Shown here: piece after piece, positions 1-6,430 of the stretch
How the letters are laid out: each line of letters starts with the position of its first letter
How positions within the stretch are numbered: the first letter of the stretch is position 1
Translations under genes and position numbers: made by a program
The notes under the pieces: generated by a model
Seen by the model: the letters and a program-made list of their open reading frames with translations, nothing else
The model's database searches: none
Told to the model about the DNA's origin: nothing
NCBI GenBank assembly: GCA_036759125.1
Contig: DAIOVG010000092.1
Coordinates: forward strand, 1 to 10,425
Direction: 5' to 3'
Length of the DNA stretch: 10,425 nucleotides
From: CAXXOK01 sp036759125
GTDB taxonomy: Bacteria > Bacillota > Clostridia > Christensenellales > Aristaeellaceae

Positions 1-609
1 CCCCTGGGCGCGCTGGACTTGAAGCTCCGTAAGGAAATGCAGCTTGAGCTCAAGCGGATGCAGCAAACGCTCGGGATCACGTTTTTATATGTTACCCATG
101 ATCAGGAAGAAGCGCTGACCATGAGCGATACCGTGGTGGTCATGAACCGCGGTAACATTCTGCAAATCGGTACGCCTAAAGACGTGTATGACGAGCCTGT
201 GAACGCGTTTGTTGCCGATTTTATCGGAGAAAGCAATATTTACCCCGGCACGATGCTGGAGGACAAGCTGGTTCGCTTTGCGGGCTTCAACTTTCCTTGC
301 GTTGATAAAGGTTTTGGGTCCAATCAGCCGGTCGATGTGGTCATCCGGCCGGAGGATATCAACATCGTCAAAGAAGAGGACGGGCAGATCGCTGGGGTTG
401 TGGAAAGCGTTCTGTTCAAGGGCGTGCATTACGAGATGATTATCGAGGTCGGCGAGCTGGAGTTCAAAATCCATTCCACCGTTATGCAGGAACCCGGCTC
501 GCGTGTCGGACTTACGATCATTCCCTTTAACATTCACATCATGCAGCCAATGGCGAGGGAAGCCGGAGAAGACGAGCAGGACGAATCCCTTGAAGGAGAC
601 GACCTATAA
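1..609 (+). CDS. potA: PotA, spermidine/putrescine ABC transporter ATPase (5'-truncated by window start)
   Basis: C-terminal 202 residues of the ATP-hydrolysing subunit of the polyamine importer PotABCD, acting on the cytoplasmic face of the membrane. The reading frame is open from base 1, so the true start, Walker A, Q-loop and signature motif lie upstream. Visible parts are the D-loop (GALD, residues 3-6 of the fragment), then the H-loop at VTHDQEEALTMSD with the switch histidine at fragment residue 33. The second half (roughly from residue 85) is a TOBE-type regulatory domain with the VVIRPEDI motif typical of PotA/MalK-like ATPases. The protein ends in an unusually acidic tail (GEDEQDESLEGDDL). 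Its stop codon overlaps the potB start by one base (TAATG). The potB, potC and potD neighbours fix the assignment; alone it could be any PotA/FbpC-like ATPase. Confidence 0.93.
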   Translation, partial: PLGALDLKLRKEMQLELKRMQQTLGITFLYVTHDQEEALTMSDTVVVMNRGNILQIGTPKDVYDEPVNAFVADFIGESNIYPGTMLEDKLVRFAGFNFPCVDKGFGSNQPVDVVIRPEDINIVKEEDGQIAGVVESVLFKGVHYEMIIEVGELEFKIHSTVMQEPGSRVGLTIIPFNIHIMQPMAREAGEDEQDESLEGDDL

Positions 610-1595
610 TGCCCGGGGCGAATATATCCGTATGGATGATCACAGGCATCGCCGTGATTGTGCTGGGGTTTGCCGCGCTGGTCGTTCTGTCAGTACGCCG
701 TTCCGGCGGTATCAAGCGCTCGTTCTTCGCGTCGCCGTATACCCTGTGGATGATTCTGTTTACGCTTGTACCGGTTGTTTTGATCACCTATTACGCGCTG
801 ACGGACGCTTCCGGCGCGTTTACGCTGGATAATTTTAAGAATTTTTGGGACAGCAACTATTCCGTCAACAAGCTGTATGCCGAGATGGGGCCGGAATATG
901 CCGTGCTGATTACGCGCGGCTCGGTGAACATCGGCATTCTTGTGTATTCGCTGTGGATGGCGCTGATCTGCACATTGATCTGCCTGGCGCTCGGCTATCC
1001 GGCCGCATACTTTATGGCCGATAAGAATATGAAATACGGCGCGATTCTGGTTGTACTGTTCATCATCCCGATGTGGATGAACTTTCTGCTGCGTACCATC
1101 GCCTGGATGTCGATTCTGGAGGACTCCGGGCTAATAAACACGGTGCTGAAGTGGCTTGGCCTGCCCAAGGCACAGCTGATGTACAACAACACAGCAGTGC
1201 TGCTGGGTATGGTATATAACTTCCTGCCGTTTATGGTCTTCCCCATCTATACGTCGCTGACAAAAATGGACAGCCGCCTGCTGGAGGCCGCGCAGGATTT
1301 GGGCGCGAACCCGACCCGGACATTCTGGACGGTTACGGTTCCATTGAGCATCCCCGGCGTGGTTTCAGGAATCACGATGGTTTTCATGCCATCGGTGACG
1401 ACGTTCTTTATTCCCCGCATCCTCGGCGGTGGCAATACGATGATGTTCGGCGACCTGATTGAAAACCGCTTTTTATTCCAGGGCAACTGGAACCTTGGCA
1501 GCGCGTTGAGTCTGGTCATGATGGCTTTGATTCTGGTCAGCCTCGGCATTTTGCGCCGGGCGGATCCCGAAGGAGAAGGGAGCGGTATCGTATGA
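609..1595 (+). CDS. potB: PotB, polyamine ABC transporter permease
   Basis: Integral membrane subunit that pairs with PotC to form the polyamine channel. The canonical family start corresponds to about residue 36 (KRSFFASPYTLWMILF); after it come the usual hydrophobic helices and the EAA cytoplasmic loop that docks on PotA (E226-A-A-Q-D-L-G232, followed by a PLSIPGVVSG segment). The protein is 328 residues, longer than the roughly 275-285 of typical PotB, mainly because of an N-terminal extension with an extra hydrophobic stretch (residues about 9-29) followed by RRSGG. The start at 609 is supported by GGAG at 595-598, 10 nt upstream, and by the one-base overlap with potA; I see no better internal start with a binding site. 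It overlaps potC by 4 nt (ATGA), so the genes are probably translationally coupled. Confidence 0.93.
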   Translation: MPGANISVWMITGIAVIVLGFAALVVLSVRRSGGIKRSFFASPYTLWMILFTLVPVVLITYYALTDASGAFTLDNFKNFWDSNYSVNKLYAEMGPEYAVLITRGSVNIGILVYSLWMALICTLICLALGYPAAYFMADKNMKYGAILVVLFIIPMWMNFLLRTIAWMSILEDSGLINTVLKWLGLPKAQLMYNNTAVLLGMVYNFLPFMVFPIYTSLTKMDSRLLEAAQDLGANPTRTFWTVTVPLSIPGVVSGITMVFMPSVTTFFIPRILGGGNTMMFGDLIENRFLFQGNWNLGSALSLVMMALILVSLGILRRADPEGEGSGIV

Positions 1596-2365
1596 GCAGG
1601 ATCATTAAGCGAGTATACCTGTCGCTCATTCTTTTCTTTCTGTATGTTCCCATCGTAGTGCTGATTGTGTACAGCTTCAACGCAGGCAAGAGCCGGGCAA
1701 AATGGGAAGGCTTTTCCCTGCACTGGTACGCTGACCTCTTCCAGGACGCGGCCATCCTGAAAGCGCTGTATGTCACCCTGTCCGTCGCTGTAATCGCTGC
1801 CGTAGCCGCGACCATACTGGGTACACTCGCGGCCATTGGCATCCACGCCATGCGCAAGCGGCCGCAGGGACTGATGATGACCATGACCACGCTGCCCATG
1901 ACCATGCCGGATATCGTTACGGGTATCTCGCTGATGATTCTGTTCACGTTTGCGCAGATTGAGCGCGGCTATTTCACCATGCTTTTGGCGCATATCACGT
2001 TCAACACGCCGTTTGTCATCCTGTCGGTCATGCCGAAGCTCAAACAAATGAACAAGTTTACCTACGAGGCTGCGCTGGACCTTGGAGCAACGCCTTCCTA
2101 CGCGCTGATCCATGTCATCCTGCCGGAGATCACACCGGGCATCATTACTGGCTGCCTGCTTGCATTTACGCTTTCTCTAGATGACTTTGTAATCAGCTAT
2201 TTCACTACGAGCCCGATGGTGCAAAACCTGTCCACGCTCATCTATTCCAAGGCGCGTATCGGCATTGAGCCGACTTTGAACGCTTTAAGCGCGTTGATGT
2301 TCCTGGCGCTGCTGCTACTACTTCTGACCATCAACAAACGTTCCTCAAGCGCCGACACCCGTTAA
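1592..2365 (+). CDS. potC: PotC, polyamine ABC transporter permease
   Basis: Second membrane subunit of the polyamine importer, 257 residues, close to the usual PotC length of about 260. It opens with a short basic segment (MSRIIKR) and a first helix (LSLILFFLYVPIVVLIVYSF), followed by the PotC hallmark sequence SFNAGKS. Further helices follow, with the EAA loop at E159-A-A-L-D-L-G165 and then the conserved PEITPGIITG and SLDDFVISYF segments typical of PotC. The last helix is very leucine rich (residues about 235-247). The start overlaps the potB stop in an ATGA arrangement, with an AGGAG-type binding site in the potB 3' end. It is expected to form a PotB-PotC heterodimer bound to two PotA subunits. 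Confidence 0.95.
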   Translation: MSRIIKRVYLSLILFFLYVPIVVLIVYSFNAGKSRAKWEGFSLHWYADLFQDAAILKALYVTLSVAVIAAVAATILGTLAAIGIHAMRKRPQGLMMTMTTLPMTMPDIVTGISLMILFTFAQIERGYFTMLLAHITFNTPFVILSVMPKLKQMNKFTYEAALDLGATPSYALIHVILPEITPGIITGCLLAFTLSLDDFVISYFTTSPMVQNLSTLIYSKARIGIEPTLNALSALMFLALLLLLLTINKRSSSADTR

Positions 2366-2366
2366 G

Positions 2367-2386
2367 ATAAACGCAAACGCGTTTAT
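2367..2386. repeat. Small inverted repeat in the potC-potD gap
   Basis: ATAAACG at 2367-2373 is repeated inverted as CGTTTAT at 2380-2386 with a 6-nt spacer, and the inner part contains the perfect 10-bp palindrome AAACGCGTTT (2375-2384). It occupies the middle of the 48-nt gap directly before the potD ribosome binding site. No T-run fits a terminator. It could be a short mRNA hairpin that sets the level of potD relative to potC, or an operator with the AAA-CG-TTT symmetry common in LacI-family sites. The bases are seen; the role is inference. Confidence 0.45.
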
Positions 2387-2400
2387 ATATTACCGAAATT

Positions 2401-2405
2401 GGAGG
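2401..2405 (+). promoter_or_regulatory. potD ribosome binding site (decides the start)
   Basis: GGAGG 8 nt before ATG 2414. An upstream in-frame TTG at 2399 lies inside this element (TTGGAGG), so it cannot be the real start. Choosing ATG 2414 also makes the protein begin with a clean MKK signal peptide. Confidence 0.85.
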
Positions 2406-2413
2406 GCACCTGC

Positions 2414-3457
2414 ATGAAAAAGACTGTATTCTCCGTGCTGCTGGTACTCATACTTTCCTTTGCGGTCTCCGCACTTGCCGATGGCGTTGTGAATGTCTTT
2501 AACTGGGAAGACTACATCAACGAGGACGTGCTGGAAATGTTTGAAGCCGAAACCGGCATCAAAGTCAACATGATGAATTTCACGACCAATGAAGATATGC
2601 TGGTGAAAGTGCGCAATTCGCCACAATCGTTTGATGTCGTCTTCCCGTCGGATTACGCCATTGAGCGCATGATCAGCGAGGGGCTTCTTGCGGAGCTGAA
2701 CTTTGACAACATTCCAAATCTGCAGTATATCGACGAGAACCTTATGGACCCTGCCTACGATCCGGGTAACCTATACAGTGTACCGTATATGTGGGGCACG
2801 GTCGGCATCCTGTACAACACCACCATGGTCTCGGAGCCTGTCACCAGCTGGGCGTCCCTGTTCGACCCGCAATATCAAAAGGGTGTTTTGATGCTCGATT
2901 CCCCCCGCGACAGCATCGGCCTTGCGCTTAAGTACCTGGGTTATTCCATGAACACACGCAATCCGCTGGAGCTTAACGAGGCCAAGGACCTTCTTATCAA
3001 GCAGAAGAAGGACGGCATCGTCAAAGCCTATCAGGTGGACGAGGTCAAGGATAAAATGGCCGTAGGCGAAGCCGCTATGGCAGTGATGTGGAGCGGCGAC
3101 GCGCAGTATGCGATTGAGCTTAACGAGGATTTGCAGTATGTCGTCCCTGTGGAAGGCTCCAACATTTGGGTGGACGGCATGGTCATCCCCAAGGCTGCCA
3201 AAAACAAGGAAAACGCCGAAGCGTTTATCAACTTTCTCTGCCGCCCCGATATTGCGCAGATGAACTGTGAGGAGATCTGGTATTCGTCTCCCAACACCGA
3301 AGCTGTTGCCCTGATGGGCGAGGAATACACCGAAAATCCCACCCTGAACCCGCCAGCGGAAACGGTCGCCCGCTGCGAAGTACTGCTGGATATTCAAGAT
3401 TTCATCGAGGTCTATAACACCTTCTGGCTGGAGATTAAAAGCGCTCCGTCCAAGTAG
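2414..3457 (+). CDS. potD: PotD, extracytoplasmic polyamine-binding protein
   Basis: Solute-binding subunit of the polyamine importer, 347 residues, matching E. coli PotD in length. Residues 1-22 form a signal peptide (MKK, hydrophobic core, ALA before D23) that looks like a signal peptidase I substrate; no cysteine lipobox is present. The mature protein begins VVNVFNWEDYI, the family's N-terminal signature. By recalled alignment with E. coli PotD, ligand-pocket residues are retained: W31 and Y34, S79 and Y81, W226, W252 and D254. The acidic residue that contacts the amine (Glu171 in E. coli) appears as D166 in DSPRD. This supports a polyamine ligand, though spermidine versus putrescine cannot be told. 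It is the last gene of the pot operon; no intrinsic terminator follows it. Confidence 0.94.
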   Translation: MKKTVFSVLLVLILSFAVSALADGVVNVFNWEDYINEDVLEMFEAETGIKVNMMNFTTNEDMLVKVRNSPQSFDVVFPSDYAIERMISEGLLAELNFDNIPNLQYIDENLMDPAYDPGNLYSVPYMWGTVGILYNTTMVSEPVTSWASLFDPQYQKGVLMLDSPRDSIGLALKYLGYSMNTRNPLELNEAKDLLIKQKKDGIVKAYQVDEVKDKMAVGEAAMAVMWSGDAQYAIELNEDLQYVVPVEGSNIWVDGMVIPKAAKNKENAEAFINFLCRPDIAQMNCEEIWYSSPNTEAVALMGEEYTENPTLNPPAETVARCEVLLDIQDFIEVYNTFWLEIKSAPSK

Positions 3458-3461
3458 TACG

Positions 3462-3471
3462 AAAACGTTTT
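3462..3471. promoter_or_regulatory. AAAACGTTTT palindrome, candidate LacI-family operator
   Basis: A perfect 10-bp palindrome with a central CG lies 4 nt after the potD stop and about 20 nt upstream of the candidate -35 box of the GH94 gene. Central-CG palindromes with A/T flanks are typical of LacI/GalR-family repressor sites, and such repressors commonly control sugar-phosphorylase genes. No regulator gene is in the window, so this is a candidate only. Confidence 0.35.
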
Positions 3472-3484
3472 AAATTTTCTTCTC

Positions 3485-3540
3485 AATGAGGTTGAGTTTT
3501 TGTGTAGCCTATGCTATGCTCTAAAAAACTCAACCTCATT
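3485..3540. repeat. Perfect 17-bp inverted repeat around the GH94 promoter region
   Basis: The left arm AATGAGGTTGAGTTTTT (3485-3501) and right arm AAAAACTCAACCTCATT (3524-3540) are exact reverse complements separated by 22 nt. The loop contains a small TAGC-CTAT-GCTA hairpin (3505-3516) and the overlapping direct repeat TATGCTATGCT. No T-run follows the right arm (TCTGATC), so it is not a usual intrinsic terminator. It may be a pair of oppositely oriented operator half-sites, or an mRNA hairpin in transcripts reading through from potD. The repeat itself is certain; the role is not. Confidence 0.8.
3492..3520 (+). promoter_or_regulatory. Candidate sigma-A promoter for the GH94 gene
   Basis: TTGAGT (3492-3497) and TATGCT (3515-3520) are separated by 17 nt. 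The -35 box lies in the left arm of the inverted repeat and the expected transcription start (about 3527) lies in the right arm. Transcripts from this promoter would lack the left arm and could not form the hairpin. Both boxes are imperfect matches, so this is moderate evidence. Confidence 0.5.
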
Positions 3541-3555
3541 TCTGATCATCCAATC

Positions 3556-3560
3556 GGAGG
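3556..3560 (+). promoter_or_regulatory. Ribosome binding site deciding the GH94 start
   Basis: GGAGG 8 nt upstream of ATG 3569. The frame stays open to a TTG at 3500, but that codon lies in the inverted repeat, has no binding site, and would add residues (CSLCYALKNS...) unlike the GH94 N-terminus. The protein from 3569 starts MQYGHFDETNREYVI, the family's usual opening. Confidence 0.85.
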
Positions 3561-3568
3561 AGAAGCCA

Positions 3569-5944
3569 ATGCAATACGGCCATTTTGATGAAACAAACCG
3601 GGAATATGTTATCACCAATCCCAATACCCCCGCGCCTTGGACGAACTATCTGGGATCGCCGGAATACGGTGCGATTATCACGGTGAACGCAGGCGGATAC
3701 AGCTTTGTAAAATCCGGAGCCATGGGCCGTATCCTTCGCTATACCTTCAATCAATTCGATGAACCCGGCCGTTATATTTACCTGCGGGATGACCAGAACG
3801 GGGATTACTGGAGCGCTTCATGGAAACCGGTGAAGAAGCCGTTGGAAGTGTACAAAACCGAGTGCCGATTCGGGATGGGATATGCGACGTTTGAAAGCGA
3901 ATACACTGGCATCCGCTCTATCGCGCAGTATTACGTTCCATTGGATGCGACCTATGAGGTTTGGACCGTTACCGTTAAAAATGAATCAGACCGCGACAGG
4001 GAGCTGTCGGCGTTCGGCTATTGCGAACTATCCAACGAGAACAACTACGAACAGGATCTGGTCAACCTCCAGTACACACAGTTTATCAGCCGTACGGAGC
4101 GCAAAGGGAACTGTATTCTGCAATACATCAATGAATACTGCCCGCAGATCGATACACGCTTTTTCGCACTGGCCGGAAGCGATGCTGATAGTTGTACCGG
4201 AAACAGAGAAGCTTTCCTTGGCAGACATCGCTTTGACGCGCCCATGGCCGTTGCGGAGGGCCGCTGCGATGATAGCCAATGCTACAACGGGAATCCCTGC
4301 GGCGCGTTGCATGCAAAGCTTGCGTTGCGTGCAGGCGAAGAAAAGACATTGGTGTTTCTGCTTGGCGAAAAGAAGGAAGCCGAGGCGAACGCTATTATGG
4401 CTCGCTATGCGACGGCCCCCAGGGAGACGGTATGCAAAGAGCTTGATGATTTGAAAGCTTACTGGCTCCGCAAGCTGGACAACCTGAAAATCAACACGCC
4501 GAGTGCCGAGTTCAACGCGATGGTCAACACTTGGAACGCGTTCCAGTGCTTTATTACCGTGGTGTGGAGCCGTGCGGCATCGCTGTACTACTGCGGGCAG
4601 CGCAACGGATTTGGTTACCGTGATACTGTGCAGGATATTCAGGGTATTATCCACCTGGACCCATCCCTGGCAAAGGACAGAATCCGTTTTATGTTATCCG
4701 GTCAGGTTCACCATGGCGCGGGTCTGCCGCTTGTGCGCTATACCCACAATCCGGGCCATGAAGACACACCCGAGGACGAGAGCTATGTGAAGTACACCGG
4801 CCATCCGCATTACCGTGCGGACGACGCACTGTGGCTCTTCCCCACCGTATACAAGTACATTGCAGAGACCGGCGATACGTCGTTTCTCAACGAGGTCATT
4901 CCGTTTGCCGACAAGGACGAGGGAACGGTGCTAGAGCATCTGAAGCGCGCGATCAGCTTCAACATGAACCACCTTGGCGGACACGGGATGCCAGCCGGTC
5001 TCCACGCGGACTGGAACGATTGCCTGCATCTGGGTGAAAAGGGTGAAAGCGTATTTGTCGCTTTCCAGCTGTATTATGCGATGAACCTCCTGTCTGAGTT
5101 GATTGCAGACGCCGATGCGATTTACGCTGAGTATCTGGAAACCGAGAGCGCGAAATTAAAGACGATTATCAACTCGGTTTGCAAAGAGGATGATCGCTAT
5201 ATCCGTGGAATATCGGAGAACGGAAAGGTGATTGGCTCCGCCAAGCATACCGAGGCCTCCATGTGGATCAACCCGCAAAGCTGGGCTGTGATTTCCGGCT
5301 GTGCGGAGGAATCGTTCGCTAATACCGTTATGCAGACAGCCTATGATCAGCTCAACACAAAATACGGAATTCGTCTGCTAGCGCCAGCCTATCGTTATAA
5401 AGGCTATGACGATACCCGTATGATACTGTTCAATCCAGGCACAAAGGAAAACGGAGGGATATTCTGCCAGCCGCAGGGATGGGCGATCCTGGCCGAGTCT
5501 TTACTGGGTCACGGCGACCGCGCATTCGAGTATTTTTCGGAGTCTTCTCCCGCCAGCTTTAACACCAACGCGGATGTCCGGCTGATTGAGCCGTACGCCC
5601 ACGCGCAGTTCATTGAAAGCATTGAATCGCCGTATTTCGGCCGCGCACACGTACATTGGCTGACCGGCACGGCCTCTACCGTGATGGTCGGCTGTGTGGA
5701 AGGGATTCTGGGCCTTCGGCCCACACCGGATGGCATTGTGATCTCGCCCTCCATTCCCGCGGCCTGGGACGGGTTCACCATGGACAAAATCTTCCGTGGA
5801 AAAGCGCTCCATATAACCGTCAACAATCCAAACCATCACGAAAGCGGTGTGAAAACAATTACGCTCAATGGTGTATCCAAAGCGCCGGGGCTGCTGAAAG
5901 CAGCAGATTTGCTAGACGAAAACGAAATCGTAATAACACTCTAA
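3569..5944 (+). CDS. GH94-family beta-glycoside phosphorylase (cellobiose/chitobiose phosphorylase-like)
   Basis: A 791-residue cytoplasmic enzyme, near the 800-830 residues of cellobiose and chitobiose phosphorylases, with no signal peptide. Family members cleave a beta-linked disaccharide with phosphate, giving alpha-sugar-1-phosphate and saving ATP. The N-terminal beta-sandwich begins GHFDETNREYVI, TPAPWTNYLG, AGGYSF and GRYIYLRDD. The catalytic (alpha/alpha)6 barrel has RNGFGYRDTVQD and DDALWL. The HADWNDCL motif holds the aspartates D481 and D484, one of which is expected to be the general acid. Later come KENGGIFCQPQGWAI, HWLTGTAS and the C-terminal GILGLRPTPDGI and NPNHHESGVKTITLNG segments. 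Between the RDTVQD and DDALWL motifs there is a polar stretch (GHEDTPEDESYVKYTGHPHY) absent from the cellobiose enzymes I recall. Substrate cannot be assigned: cellobiose, chitobiose, laminaribiose or another beta-glucoside are all possible. It has its own leader and terminator, with no adjacent sugar transporter. Confidence 0.88.
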   Translation: MQYGHFDETNREYVITNPNTPAPWTNYLGSPEYGAIITVNAGGYSFVKSGAMGRILRYTFNQFDEPGRYIYLRDDQNGDYWSASWKPVKKPLEVYKTECRFGMGYATFESEYTGIRSIAQYYVPLDATYEVWTVTVKNESDRDRELSAFGYCELSNENNYEQDLVNLQYTQFISRTERKGNCILQYINEYCPQIDTRFFALAGSDADSCTGNREAFLGRHRFDAPMAVAEGRCDDSQCYNGNPCGALHAKLALRAGEEKTLVFLLGEKKEAEANAIMARYATAPRETVCKELDDLKAYWLRKLDNLKINTPSAEFNAMVNTWNAFQCFITVVWSRAASLYYCGQRNGFGYRDTVQDIQGIIHLDPSLAKDRIRFMLSGQVHHGAGLPLVRYTHNPGHEDTPEDESYVKYTGHPHYRADDALWLFPTVYKYIAETGDTSFLNEVIPFADKDEGTVLEHLKRAISFNMNHLGGHGMPAGLHADWNDCLHLGEKGESVFVAFQLYYAMNLLSELIADADAIYAEYLETESAKLKTIINSVCKEDDRYIRGISENGKVIGSAKHTEASMWINPQSWAVISGCAEESFANTVMQTAYDQLNTKYGIRLLAPAYRYKGYDDTRMILFNPGTKENGGIFCQPQGWAILAESLLGHGDRAFEYFSESSPASFNTNADVRLIEPYAHAQFIESIESPYFGRAHVHWLTGTASTVMVGCVEGILGLRPTPDGIVISPSIPAAWDGFTMDKIFRGKALHITVNNPNHHESGVKTITLNGVSKAPGLLKAADLLDENEIVITL

Positions 5945-5958
5945 TCCTCACATTTCAT

Positions 5959-5994
5959 AAAAAGCCAGCCGCTTTCACAGGTGGCTGGCTTTTT
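5959..5994 (+). terminator. Intrinsic terminator after the GH94 gene
   Basis: A perfect 12-bp stem, AAAAAGCCAGCC (5959-5970) with GGCTGGCTTTTT (5983-5994), around a 12-nt loop that can close further by a G-U and a C-G pair. The G+C-rich core GCCAGCC/GGCTGGC runs directly into a five-T tract. It begins 14 nt after the GH94 stop and ends 2 nt before the next promoter's -35 box, insulating the metal operon. The A-tract on the other arm may let it act in both directions. Confidence 0.93.
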
Positions 5995-5996
5995 GC

Positions 5997-6025
5997 TTGA
6001 CTTTATAAAGTGGTCGCATTATAAT
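5997..6025 (+). promoter_or_regulatory. Sigma-A promoter of the metal-resistance operon
   Basis: TTGACT (5997-6002), 17-nt spacer, TATAAT (6020-6025): one mismatch from the full consensus. Expected transcription start is about 6031-6033, inside the operator. It should be a strong promoter that depends on repression for control. Confidence 0.9.
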
Positions 6026-6027
6026 AC

Positions 6028-6047
6028 ATATGCACATATATTCATAT
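6028..6047. promoter_or_regulatory. SmtB/CzrA-like operator
   Basis: ATATGCACAT followed by ATATTCATAT forms an imperfect palindrome in which 8 of 10 positions in each half are symmetric. It strongly resembles the 12-2-12 type sites (ATATGAACA...ATATTCATAT pattern) bound by zinc/cadmium sensors such as CzrA and SmtB. It starts 2 nt after the -10 box, covers the expected transcription start and ends before the GAGGTG binding site, so bound repressor should block initiation. The likely ligand protein is the adjacent ArsR-family gene. Confidence 0.78.
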
Positions 6048-6061
6048 ATTGAGGTGATACA

Positions 6062-6421
6062 ATGACTGATCAGGCGGCACAATGCTGCGACTTGATGTAT
6101 CTCCATCAGGATACCATCGAGCATGTGAAACGGACCATGCCCGGCGAAGAGGCGTTGTTTGATCTGTCCGAGCTTTTTAAGACCTTCGGCGACTCGACCC
6201 GGATTCGGATTCTGTTCTGCCTGTTCATAGAGGAGATGTGTGTATGCGATATTGCCAATCTGCTGCAAATGTCGCAAAGCGCGATCTCCCATCAGCTTGC
6301 GGTTCTCAAGCGCATGAAACTAGTGAAGGCCAGGCGGGATGGCAAGGTTGTGTTCTATTCCCTGGCCGACAATCATGTGCGCTCGATTATCAACCAGGGC
6401 ATGGAGCATATTCATGAGTAG
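6062..6421 (+). CDS. ArsR/SmtB-family metal-sensing repressor (CadC/SmtB type)
   Basis: A 119-residue dimeric winged-helix repressor that should leave DNA on binding Cd, Zn or Pb. The fold shows LFKTFGDSTRIRILFCLF, the recognition helix MSQSAISHQLAVLKRMKLV, and the wing RRDGKVVFYSL. Two metal sites are visible. The alpha-3 site has C60-V-C62 in MCVCD, with C8 and C9 near the N-terminus available as partners, as in CadC. The alpha-5 site has D103, H105, H116 and E119, the same D-x-H-x10-H-x2-E spacing as in SmtB and CadC; E119 is the last residue. This double set points to a CadC-like Cd/Pb/Zn sensor rather than an arsenic one. The start ATG follows GAGGTG by 5 nt. It is first in the operon and is probably autoregulated through the operator at 6028-6047. 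Confidence 0.92.
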   Translation: MTDQAAQCCDLMYLHQDTIEHVKRTMPGEEALFDLSELFKTFGDSTRIRILFCLFIEEMCVCDIANLLQMSQSAISHQLAVLKRMKLVKARRDGKVVFYSLADNHVRSIINQGMEHIHE

Positions 6422-6430
6422 GAGGATACG

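Noticed and set aside
1247..2113. 288-codon open frame on the minus strand across potB and potC
   Set aside because: It is antisense to two clearly conserved permease genes and its translation is rich in Arg, His and Gln without any family motif. It is a shadow of G+C-rich codon use.
2771..3397. 208-codon minus-strand open frame opposite potD
   Set aside because: potD is certain on the plus strand over the same bases, and the antisense product shows no recognisable domain or binding site.
3485..3540. Intrinsic terminator for the pot operon
   Set aside because: The stem is perfect, but the loop is 22 nt and neither strand has a T-run after the hairpin; its position around a promoter suits a regulatory role better.
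3500..3568. 23-residue N-terminal extension of the GH94 protein from TTG 3500
   Set aside because: There is no binding site before it, it lies in the inverted repeat and promoter region, and GGAGG before ATG 3569 gives the family's standard N-terminus.
4028..4654. 208-codon minus-strand open frame opposite the GH94 gene
   Set aside because: It overlaps fully with the conserved GH94 coding sequence, and the translation looks like antisense composition.
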